Shown: in pieces, positions 8,881 through 15,196 of the stretch
How positions within the stretch are numbered: position 1 is the stretch's first letter
Layout: each line of letters begins with the position of its first letter
From: JBHELQ01 sp046262995
Lineage (GTDB): Bacteria > Actinomycetota > Thermoleophilia > Solirubrobacterales > Thermoleophilaceae
Direction: 5' to 3'
NCBI GenBank assembly: GCA_046262995.1
Contig: JBHELQ010000026.1
Location: forward strand, 1-25,602
DNA length: 25,602 nucleotides
Made by a program: the position numbers and the translations under genes
Notes under the pieces: generated by a model
What the model was told of the DNA's origin: nothing
What the model saw: only the letters and a program-made list of their open reading frames with translations
Database searches by the model: none

Positions 8881-9753
8881 GTGTTGACGCTCGCGACTCG
8901 CCAGCACGGCGTGGTCACAGCGTCACAGCTGCACCGGCTCGGACTCGACCGCGACTCGATCAGGCACCGGCTCCGAACCGGGCGCCTCCACCAGGTCCGA
9001 CCCCGGATCTATGTGGTGGGTCGGCCGGAGCTCACTCGGGAGGGCGTCTGGCTCGCGGGGGTGCTCGGCTGCGGTCGCCACGCCGTCCTGAGCCATGGGA
9101 GCGCCGGCGCGCTGTGGGGCATCCGCCCGGACACCGGCAAGATCGAGGTGTCGGTGCCCGCTGGTAGGCGACCTCGCTCGCCCGGCATCGTCGTCCACCG
9201 GAGCAGGACCCTCACGCCCCGGGAAGTCACCCATCGACATGGAATCCGCGTCACGACGCCGGTACGCACACTCCTGGACCTTGCCGCGCGTCTCACGTCG
9301 AGGGAGCTCGAGGCGGCGATCAACGAGGCGGACAAGCTCGAGCTCACCGATCCCGAGCGACTTCGGTCGGCCCTTGGGAGGGGAAAGGGCCGCCCCGGCC
9401 TGACGGCTCTGCGAAGGACTCTCGACCGGCGGACCTTCGCCCTCACCGACTCGGAGCTCGAGCGGCGCTTCCTCCCGCTCGTGCGGCGAGCCGGCTTGCC
9501 GATGCCGGAGACCGGGCGGTGGGTCAACGGCTTCAAGGTCGATTTCTACTGGTCAGAGCTGGGCCTGGTAGTGGAGACGGACGGGCTTCGCTATCACCGC
9601 ACGCCCGCGCAGCAGGCGCGGGATCGGCTGCGCGATCAGGCGCATGTCGCCGCCGGACTGACGTGCCTTCGCTTCACACACGCCCAGGTCGCGTACGAGC
9701 GCCATCGGGTGCAGGCAACTCTGGAAGCGGTCGTGCGCCGGTTGAGTGGATAG
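8881..9753 (+). CDS. AbiEi-like winged-helix protein with C-terminal DUF559 nuclease domain
   Basis: A 290-residue two-domain protein. Residues 1-60 resemble the AbiEi antitoxin N-terminal winged helix (ATRQHGVVTASQLHRLGLDRDSIRHRL...GRLHQVRPRIYVVG). The middle (60-185) matches the AbiEi-like beta-rich region (LSHGSAGALWGI, VTTPVRTLLDLAARL). The C-terminus (195-290) is a DUF559 / Vsr-like endonuclease fold: LTDSELERRFLPLVRRAGLP, KVDFYWSELGLVVETDG, YHRTPAQQARDRLRD, LTCLRFTHAQV. The acidic residues of a PD-(D/E)xK site (Glu in SELE, Asp in KVDF, Glu-Thr-Asp) are present. No separate AbiEii toxin is next to it. The GTG start at 8881 is chosen from the domain boundary; TTG 8884 is equally possible. 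The stop is TAG at 9751-9753. Confidence 0.85.
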   Translation: MLTLATRQHGVVTASQLHRLGLDRDSIRHRLRTGRLHQVRPRIYVVGRPELTREGVWLAGVLGCGRHAVLSHGSAGALWGIRPDTGKIEVSVPAGRRPRSPGIVVHRSRTLTPREVTHRHGIRVTTPVRTLLDLAARLTSRELEAAINEADKLELTDPERLRSALGRGKGRPGLTALRRTLDRRTFALTDSELERRFLPLVRRAGLPMPETGRWVNGFKVDFYWSELGLVVETDGLRYHRTPAQQARDRLRDQAHVAAGLTCLRFTHAQVAYERHRVQATLEAVVRRLSG

Positions 9754-9756
9754 CCT
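9751..9756 (+). promoter_or_regulatory. Predicted -10 element of folD overlapping the upstream stop codon
   Basis: TAGCCT begins with the TAG stop codon of the AbiEi/DUF559 gene and lies 8 nt before the folD ATG at 9765. No Shine-Dalgarno sequence is visible. Confidence 0.45.
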
Positions 9757-9764
9757 CGAGTCAG

Positions 9765-10643
9765 ATGAGCGCTCGCGTGATCGACGGGAAGGCCGTGGCC
9801 GCTCGGGTGCGCGAGCGGGTGGCAGCCGACGTGGCGGAGCTGCGGGTCGAGCACGGTGTTACGCCCGGACTCGCCACCGTGCTGGTCGGCGACGACCCCG
9901 CCTCCGAGATCTACGTTCGCCGCAAGCGCGAGGCCTGCGCCGAGGTCGGGATCGAGTCGATCCACCACGAGCCGGCGGGGGAGATCGCGCAGGAGGAGCT
10001 CGCGGACCTGTTGCGCAGCCTGAGCGAGGACGAGCGCGTGCACGGCATCCTGCTCCAGCTGCCCGTCCCCGCGCACATCGACGCCGACGCGATGACCCTG
10101 CTGATCGACCCGGCCAAGGACGTCGACGGCCTGCATCCCGTCAATGCCGGCCTGCTGGCGCAGGGGCGGCGCGGGCTCGTGCCCTGCACGCCCGCCGGGG
10201 TGATGGAGCTGCTCGCGGAGGCCGGCGCCGGGCTCGAGGGCGCCCGCGCCGTGGTGGTGGGGCGCTCGCAGCTGGTGGGCAGGCCGCTGGCGTCGCTGCT
10301 GCTGCAGGCGAACGCCACGGTCACGCAGTGCCACTCGCGCACGCGCGACCTGCCGGGCGTCTGCCGGGAGGGGGACGTGCTGATCGCCGCTGTGGGCGCG
10401 CCGCGACTGGTGACGGCCGACATGGTCCGCCAGGGTGCGATCGTAATCGACGTCGGCACCAACCGCACCGAGCAGGGCCTGACGGGCGACGTCGACTTCG
10501 ACGCCGTGGCCGAGAAGGCTGCCGCGATCACGCCGGTGCCCGGAGGGGTCGGACCGATGACGATCGCCATGTTGCTTTCGAACACTGCGCTGGCGGCCAG
10601 GCGCCAGCTCGAGGGTGCGCCCGCCGGGGCGGCCCGCCGCTAG
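9765..10643 (+). CDS. folD: Bifunctional methylenetetrahydrofolate dehydrogenase / methenyltetrahydrofolate cyclohydrolase
   Basis: Interconverts 5,10-methylene-, 5,10-methenyl- and 10-formyl-tetrahydrofolate using NADP(H), supplying one-carbon units for purines. The 292-residue length is normal. The catalytic lysine lies in YVRRK (Y-x-x-x-K). Further signatures are GILLQLPVP, the KDVDGLHPVNAG loop, the Rossmann GRSQLVGRPLASLLL motif, and PGGVGPMTIAMLLSNT near the C-terminus. I set the start at ATG 9765 and not at upstream in-frame codons, because MSARVIDGK is the normal FolD N-terminus and the upstream part overlaps the nuclease gene in another frame. The next gene follows after 12 bp. Confidence 0.96.
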   Translation: MSARVIDGKAVAARVRERVAADVAELRVEHGVTPGLATVLVGDDPASEIYVRRKREACAEVGIESIHHEPAGEIAQEELADLLRSLSEDERVHGILLQLPVPAHIDADAMTLLIDPAKDVDGLHPVNAGLLAQGRRGLVPCTPAGVMELLAEAGAGLEGARAVVVGRSQLVGRPLASLLLQANATVTQCHSRTRDLPGVCREGDVLIAAVGAPRLVTADMVRQGAIVIDVGTNRTEQGLTGDVDFDAVAEKAAAITPVPGGVGPMTIAMLLSNTALAARRQLEGAPAGAARR

Positions 10644-10646
10644 GCT
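10641..10646 (+). promoter_or_regulatory. Predicted -10 element overlapping the folD stop codon
   Basis: TAGGCT begins with the folD stop codon TAG and is 9 nt before ATG 10656. It may drive the membrane-protein and thioesterase genes independently of folD. The evidence is position and hexamer only. Confidence 0.35.
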
Positions 10647-10655
10647 GCCCGGCGC

Positions 10656-11162
10656 ATGGACTTCAGAAGGCTGCGAGCGGGCGAGCTGATTGCCGCGGCC
10701 GGCGGGCTCGCGCTGTTCGTGTCGCTGTTCCTGCCGTGGTACCGCCTTACGCCTTCACCGAGTAAGGGTCTTGATCGAACCGCCTGGGAGGCGCTCGCCG
10801 TCAACGATGTGATCCTGGCTCTGGTCGCCCTGGCCGCCTTGTCCCTGCTCCTTGTGACCGCCGTGCAGGAGACGTCCGCCGTGCCGATCGCGATGGCCTC
10901 GCTGGTCACGATCGCCGGCCTGGTCGGCCTGCTGCTCGTGCTGGTCCGGGTCGCGTGGCTTCCCGACCTGGCCGACCAGCGCGCCTGGGGCCTCTGGCTC
11001 GGCTTGGCCGGGGCACTCGCGATCGTCGGCGGCGGTCTGATCGCGATGCGCGACGAGCGCTTGAGCCCGGCGGGCAGGTCGACCGACGCCTCCGGCAGGC
11101 CGGTGCCCCCGCCGCCCGAGGTCGAGGCCCAGCCGCTCTCCTCTCCCGGGAGCTTCGACTGA
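10656..11162 (+). CDS. Four-helix hypothetical membrane protein
   Basis: A 168-residue protein of unknown function. Four hydrophobic segments are visible: LIAAAGGLALFVSLFLPWY (about 10-28), VILALVALAALSLLLVTAV (52-70), IAMASLVTIAGLVGLLLVL (76-95) and LWLGLAGALAIVGGGLIAM (110-130). A Pro-rich hydrophilic tail (PVPPPPEVEAQ) follows. The first helix ends in FLPWY, similar to FFMALDWY in the next gene, so the two look like distant paralogues with the same four-helix layout. The gene ends in TGA 11160-11162, overlapping the start of the next gene. Confidence 0.8.
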   Translation: MDFRRLRAGELIAAAGGLALFVSLFLPWYRLTPSPSKGLDRTAWEALAVNDVILALVALAALSLLLVTAVQETSAVPIAMASLVTIAGLVGLLLVLVRVAWLPDLADQRAWGLWLGLAGALAIVGGGLIAMRDERLSPAGRSTDASGRPVPPPPEVEAQPLSSPGSFD

Positions 11163-11764
11163 CCTTCGCCCGCCTCCGCGCCGCAGACTGGGTGGCGTTC
11201 GTCGCCGCGCTCGCGCTGCTGTTCTTCATGGCGCTCGACTGGTACACGAGCAAGGAGGGCGAGGCCAACCGCGACACGCAGCACCACCTCCAGACCGTGC
11301 CGCCGTCCCCCGAGAGCAACACCAAGCAGGTCGAGGAGGAGGCCGGGCGCGCCGCCGAGAGCCAGGAGCGGAACGCGTGGCAGGCGAGTGGGGCGATCGA
11401 CCGCCTGGCCCTGGTGGCGCTGCTGGCCGCGGTCGGGCTGAGCGTGGGCGCGGCGTTCTTCCGCGCGGCGGACCGGCGCTTCGAGCCGCCCGGGACCCCG
11501 AGCGCCTACGCGGCCGGCGCGGCCGCCCTTGCGGCGCTTCTCGTGGCCTACCGCATCGTGCAGCAGCCGGGGGTCGACGAGACCACGGTGATCAAGGCCG
11601 GGGCGCCCCTGGCGCTGGTCGCCGCGGGCGTCGTCGCCCTCGGCTCGGCCCGGGCGCTGCGAAACGAGGAGCGTGGAGAGGCGTTCCGGGAGCCCGCTCC
11701 GTCTCAGCCCGCGGACTCCCCGCCTGCCGCCGGGGAGCCCGGCCAGGAGCGCCCGGGCACTTGA
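11159..11764 (+). CDS. Four-helix hypothetical membrane protein, probable CTG start
   Basis: A 201-residue protein with hydrophobic segments VAFVAALALLFFMALDWY, LALVALLAAVGLSVGAAFF, AYAAGAAALAALLVAYRIV and LALVAAGVVALGSARAL, a hydrophilic loop after the first one (about residues 30-75, many Glu/Gln), and a Pro/Glu-rich tail. The reading frame has no nearby ATG, GTG or TTG. The nearest usable codon is CTG at 11159, which overlaps the upstream TGA as CTGA and has GGGAG 6 nt before it. The N-terminus would then read MTFARLRAADW. The alternative is a GTG at 10955, far inside the preceding gene and improbable. Function unknown; the neighbours suggest a small membrane module. Confidence 0.7.
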   Translation: MTFARLRAADWVAFVAALALLFFMALDWYTSKEGEANRDTQHHLQTVPPSPESNTKQVEEEAGRAAESQERNAWQASGAIDRLALVALLAAVGLSVGAAFFRAADRRFEPPGTPSAYAAGAAALAALLVAYRIVQQPGVDETTVIKAGAPLALVAAGVVALGSARALRNEERGEAFREPAPSQPADSPPAAGEPGQERPGT

Positions 11765-12138
11765 GCGCCCTCGAGTCGGGGATGGAGCGCCGCGACGAGT
11801 TCGAGGTCCGCGACCGACTGCTCACGGACGTGGGCGGGACGATCGGCGCCAAGGTGCTCTCCACGCCGGGGATGATCTCGATGATGGAGCGCTGCGCCGC
11901 CAGGCTCGCCTTCGAGAACCTGCCGGACGGCAAGGCGACGGTGGGATTCGAGGTCTGCGTGAAGCACGTCGCGGCGGCGGCGGAGGGGACGCGGTGCACG
12001 GTGCACGCACGGCTGCGGGAGGTTCCGGACGAGCGCAAGCTGCGCTTCGACGTCGAGGTCCGCGAGGGCGACCGGACGCTTGGCCTGGGCACGCACGAGC
12101 GCCGGGTGATCGAGGTCGCCGGCTTCCGCGGCACCTAG
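11761..12138 (+). CDS. FlK-like thioesterase (hotdog fold)
   Basis: A 125-residue hotdog-fold protein resembling fluoroacetyl-CoA thioesterase FlK and related acyl-CoA thioesterases. The expected catalytic positions are present: Thr in VLSTPGMIS, Glu in MMERCAARLAFENL, and His in FEVCVKHVAAAAEGT. The C-terminal strand motif LGLGTHERRVIEV matches the family GxGTHER signature. It probably hydrolyses a small acyl-CoA, but FlK-like family members are broadly distributed and fluoroacetate is not implied. The TTG start at 11761 overlaps the previous stop (TTGA); ATG 11782 is an alternative that would shorten the N-terminus by seven residues. It converges on the minus-strand cluster. Confidence 0.85.
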   Translation: MSALESGMERRDEFEVRDRLLTDVGGTIGAKVLSTPGMISMMERCAARLAFENLPDGKATVGFEVCVKHVAAAAEGTRCTVHARLREVPDERKLRFDVEVREGDRTLGLGTHERRVIEVAGFRGT

Positions 12139-12166
12139 GCGCGGCCTCCGCCGGCAGGCCCGCGCC
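12138..12166. terminator. Hairpin between convergent genes
   Basis: GGCGCGGCCT (12138-12147) and AGGCCCGCGCC (12156-12166) form a GC-rich stem with one bulge and an 8 nt loop, in the 56 bp gap between convergent genes. There is no T-run, so it would be a non-canonical bidirectional terminator. Confidence 0.5.
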
Positions 12167-12194
12167 TTGTCGCCGCTCCCACGGTCAAGGCGCG

Positions 12195-13673
12195 TTAACG
12201 GGCAGCCCGCAGGAGGGAGGAGGAGGCCCGGTCGGCGGCCGGGCGGATCACCGCGACGTACCCGAAGCGCGCCGAGAGGGCGGTGGTCCAGAACATGGCC
12301 GTGGTCGGGTGGGGGTGTCTGCAGGGCCGGCGGCTGCCCTGCGGCGTGTGGTGGGGCTCGAAGCCGGCGTCCTGTCCGGCGAGGGGACGGCCGCGGGCGA
12401 GTACCCGGCGGCGGCCGCGCCGCCTGAGCACCAGCTGCTGGCCGCAACGGCCGATCCGCACGTACACGAGCGCCCGGCCGAGCAGCGACGGGTTCAGAAG
12501 CTGGGCGTCGCCGGAGCGGAGCAGCGTCCGGCGGCGGCCGCGCAGGACGTCCATGATCCGCAGCGCGCTGCCCCCCCGCCCGCTCACGTGGTAGACGACG
12601 CGGTCCCCGTCCACGCTCGGGCGCCCGAGCGCGCTGCCCGAGCGCGAGGACGCCACGTGCCGTTCCAGGTCCGGGCTGAAGATGCGGCGGGCGCCGATCA
12701 CGCGGCCGCCGCCCGGTCGCAGGCGCCGGTAGACGAGCCAGCGACCCGACACGGCCAGCTCGCCGACGCCGGGGATGTCCCTGTCGAACACGTGCTGAAG
12801 CGAGTCACGGCGCGCGACGACCACATGGTCGCCCGTATGCCACGCGACAAAAGGGCCACCCACCGCCGGGTCCTGGCCTGGGACCGGCACGGTGCGCGAT
12901 CCATCGACGAAGACGCCGCCGTCGCCCGGACGCTGCCACGCCAGGGTATGCCCGGCCGTGCTCGGGTCCGTGGCGTCGGCCGAGACGCGCGTGGCCGCCG
13001 CCGCGGTCCCGCCGGCGAGGGCAGCGGCGCAGGCCGCCAAGGCGAGGCCGTCCGCCACCCGCAGGCCGCGCAGTGCCAGGGGCCGCTCGGCCATCAGCTC
13101 GAGCGCCGCGTAACCGGCCGGGCGCTCGGCGATCGGTGCCAGCGCCACGACGGGCAGGAGGCGGCCCAACCCGAACCCAAGGCCCACGGTCAGGCCTACG
13201 GCGGGGTCTCCGAGGGCCGCGCAGATCGCCGCGAGCGCGACCACGGCCAGTGTGAGGACGAAGGTGGCGAAGCCCACGCCCAGCAGCACGCCGTAGAGGC
13301 CGGCGGCGAGCGGCAGCGGCATCACCCGGCGCCATGGCTCGGGCACCTGACGGCGCACCTGCGGCCTGATCCGCACGCCGCACACCTCTGCGGCGGCGCC
13401 GGCCGCGGCCACCGCCACCGCCACCGCCGTCGCGGCCCCGCCGCCGAGGCGAAGGAGGGCGCCGATCCCGGCCAGGCCGCCGAAGAGCGCGGCTCCACCG
13501 GCGAGCGCCCCGATCGAGAAGGTGGCGAGCGCAGGGGGCAGCACCCGGCGTCCGTTCTCGCGCGCGGCGGCCGCGAGCGTGTCGACCATCGAGAAGCCGC
13601 ACGGGGACCAGGCGCCGGTCACTCCGGCGAGCACCGCGGTGCCGCCCAGCACCAGCGCGAGCGAGCTCAGCAC
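12195..13673 (-). CDS. DsbD/CcdA-like membrane domain fused to a beta-propeller-like domain
   Basis: A 492-residue two-part protein. Residues 1 to about 245 are hydrophobic with multiple predicted helices. The first contains WSPCGFSMVDTL (Cys25), which resembles the SPC motif of the first helix of CcdA/DsbD electron-transfer proteins, and helix pairs separated by Gly-rich turns follow. The second conserved cysteine region is not obvious; GVGFATFVLTL takes its place. Residues about 246-492 contain repeated W.R/V-D.SRTV and VVARRD, GRWLVYRRL, GDRVVYHVSG, GRALVYVRIG strand pairs, suggesting a small beta-propeller outside the membrane. The GTG start overlaps the previous stop as GTGCTGA. It is the last gene of the mau-like cluster, probably an electron or disulfide conduit coupled to a substrate-recognition module. 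Confidence 0.75.
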   Translation of the reverse strand: MLSSLALVLGGTAVLAGVTGAWSPCGFSMVDTLAAAARENGRRVLPPALATFSIGALAGGAALFGGLAGIGALLRLGGGAATAVAVAVAAAGAAAEVCGVRIRPQVRRQVPEPWRRVMPLPLAAGLYGVLLGVGFATFVLTLAVVALAAICAALGDPAVGLTVGLGFGLGRLLPVVALAPIAERPAGYAALELMAERPLALRGLRVADGLALAACAAALAGGTAAAATRVSADATDPSTAGHTLAWQRPGDGGVFVDGSRTVPVPGQDPAVGGPFVAWHTGDHVVVARRDSLQHVFDRDIPGVGELAVSGRWLVYRRLRPGGGRVIGARRIFSPDLERHVASSRSGSALGRPSVDGDRVVYHVSGRGGSALRIMDVLRGRRRTLLRSGDAQLLNPSLLGRALVYVRIGRCGQQLVLRRRGRRRVLARGRPLAGQDAGFEPHHTPQGSRRPCRHPHPTTAMFWTTALSARFGYVAVIRPAADRASSSLLRAAR

Positions 13674-14245
13674 GGCACCCTGGTCTGGTAATACTGGACG
13701 CAGAAGACCTTGCGACCGCGGAAGCAGTAGCCGGTCAGGGCGGCGTCGCCGTTGATGCGACGGCGGGTGTAGCCGCAGCAGTCCATGAGCTTGCGCACGA
13801 ACCCGCCGCAGCAGCGGTACCAGGCGCCGTCGAGCTGAAGATGGACGTGGTGCCGGCGCCCGGTCTTCTTGCAGATGCGCGTGCGCCGGGCCCGCGGTAG
13901 CGGGTTGCCGTCCGGGTCGCGCAGCAGCCGGCCGTGGCGGTCGATCGGCCGGCCCTTGCGGTCGACGACCCGGCCCAGGTCGTCGAGGCGCTTCCCGTCG
14001 CGCGCCCGCAGCGGGTAGCCCCGGGCATCGACGCGAGGCAGGCCGGCCGGGTGGTGGCACGAGCCGGTCGTGAAGGTGTGCCCGCAGAAGTGAAACGCCT
14101 CCGCGTCGCCGGGGGCGACCATCGCCGAGACCGCGCCGCCCGCCGTGGCCGTGAACAGCGCCTGGCCGACACGGTCGAGGAACCCGCGCCTGGAGGTGCG
14201 CTCGGTGACCAGGTCGGTCAGGCGACGCTCGAGCTGCTCAGGCAC
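13667..14245 (-). CDS. Tat-exported cysteine-rich protein, MauA-like (methylamine dehydrogenase light-chain related)
   Basis: A 192-residue protein. A twin-arginine signal SRRGFL (18-23) with hydrophobic stretch and AEA-type cleavage region ends near residue 50. The mature part has ten cysteines (54, 63, 125, 145, 146, 156, 157, 174, 182, 192), an even number that could form five disulfides. AWYRCCGG followed by DCCG and spaced single cysteines recalls the MauA light chain, but only one tryptophan (142) is present, so the tryptophan tryptophylquinone cofactor cannot form. Residues 70-120 are a charged stretch of Gly-Arg-Asp turns (RDGKRLDDLGR, DRKGRPIDRHGR, DPDGNPL). GTG start overlaps the MauE-fusion stop as GTGCCTGA. 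Function unknown; probably folded in the periplasm by its neighbours. Confidence 0.7.
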   Translation of the reverse strand: MPEQLERRLTDLVTERTSRRGFLDRVGQALFTATAGGAVSAMVAPGDAEAFHFCGHTFTTGSCHHPAGLPRVDARGYPLRARDGKRLDDLGRVVDRKGRPIDRHGRLLRDPDGNPLPRARRTRICKKTGRRHHVHLQLDGAWYRCCGGFVRKLMDCCGYTRRRINGDAALTGYCFRGRKVFCVQYYQTRVPC

Positions 14246-15122
14246 GGGCGAGTTCGGCGGTTCGGCGCTCCGCGGTGCCCAGCACGCTCTCGAGCTGGGG
14301 CAGGCTGTTGAAGGTGCCCTTGGCCAGCACGGTCCCGTCCAGGCCGAGGGCCACCGCGTAAGGAGCCCCCGGTACCGCCAGGGCGCTCCAGACGCCGGCA
14401 TCGCGGTGCTCGTCGAAGGAGAGGACGGACACGAGCGGGTCGCTTCCCAGGAACTCCACGGCGGGCTCCAACGAGGCGCACACCGGGCAGCCCTCGGAGC
14501 TGAACACCGCGAGCGCGAAGCGCGCCCGCGGCCCGCGCGGGAAGCGCTCGATCAGGTCGCTTCGTTCGCCGATCTCCGGACCTTCGCCGGCCAGCTCGAG
14601 CGCCGACTGCGAGCCCATCGCAAGGCGCAGCTCGCCCACCTGGCGCGCCAGTGCCAGCACCGCCACGGCCAGGACCGCCACCGCCAGCAGGGCGACGCCG
14701 AGGCCCAGGGCCAGCCAGCCGTCGGCAGAGGGGTGGGCGTCGGGCAGCAGCGGAATCGCGGCCAGGGCGGCCGCCAGCGTCAGGTTGCGGGCGACGGCCG
14801 GCCAGCGGACCGTCGAGCGGGCCCCGAAGCAGCCGCAGGGCGCCCCGGCGCGGCCGGAGAGCAGCAGCGCCGCAAGGGCGGCCGCGAAGGCGACCTGTAC
14901 CCCCGCGCCCGTGTACGCCGCCGCGTCCCAATCGGCCGCCACGCCGGCGGCCAGTCCCGCTTCGAGCGCGATCAGCAGGATCCAGAGGCTCCACTGCGCC
15001 CACGGCCGCCTGACTCCGAAGGTGGAGAGGGCGGAGCGGCTCGCCCGCGGACTGGCGAGCTTGAGCGCGGCCGACGAGAGCAGCACGGCGGCGGTCGCCG
15101 CCCGAAGGGCCAGAGCCAGCAT
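14238..15122 (-). CDS. MauE-like membrane protein fused to a thioredoxin-like (MauD-type) domain
   Basis: A 294-residue protein. Residues 1-155 are a MauE/DoxX-family membrane domain with four to five helices and the characteristic PCGCFG motif (Cys96, Cys98). After a further helix (about 140-160) the C-terminal 190-294 is a redoxin with EGCPVC (Cys212-x-x-Cys215) and the cis-proline motif VPGAPYAVAL. In methylamine dehydrogenase operons MauE and MauD are separate proteins needed for correct disulfide formation in the light chain; here both functions sit in one chain. It is the first gene of the overlapping cluster and starts at ATG 6 nt after TACCCT. Gene order and domains suggest it oxidises or isomerises the cysteines of the MauA-like protein. 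Confidence 0.85.
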   Translation of the reverse strand: MLALALRAATAAVLLSSAALKLASPRASRSALSTFGVRRPWAQWSLWILLIALEAGLAAGVAADWDAAAYTGAGVQVAFAAALAALLLSGRAGAPCGCFGARSTVRWPAVARNLTLAAALAAIPLLPDAHPSADGWLALGLGVALLAVAVLAVAVLALARQVGELRLAMGSQSALELAGEGPEIGERSDLIERFPRGPRARFALAVFSSEGCPVCASLEPAVEFLGSDPLVSVLSFDEHRDAGVWSALAVPGAPYAVALGLDGTVLAKGTFNSLPQLESVLGTAERRTAELARA

Positions 15123-15128
15123 GGCGGC

Positions 15129-15158
15129 AGGGTATGCACGATCCGGGAAGCGCCGCAA
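15129..15158 (-). promoter_or_regulatory. Predicted promoter of the mau-like cluster
   Basis: On the minus strand TTGCGG (15158-15153), an 18 nt spacer and TACCCT (15134-15129) precede ATG 15122 by 6 nt. The cluster is thus probably transcribed independently of the P450 gene, whose stop is 74 bp upstream of this ATG. Confidence 0.55.
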
Positions 15159-15196
15159 CCGGAAAGCGTCGGGCGCCGGCGGGACTGTCGGGAGAC

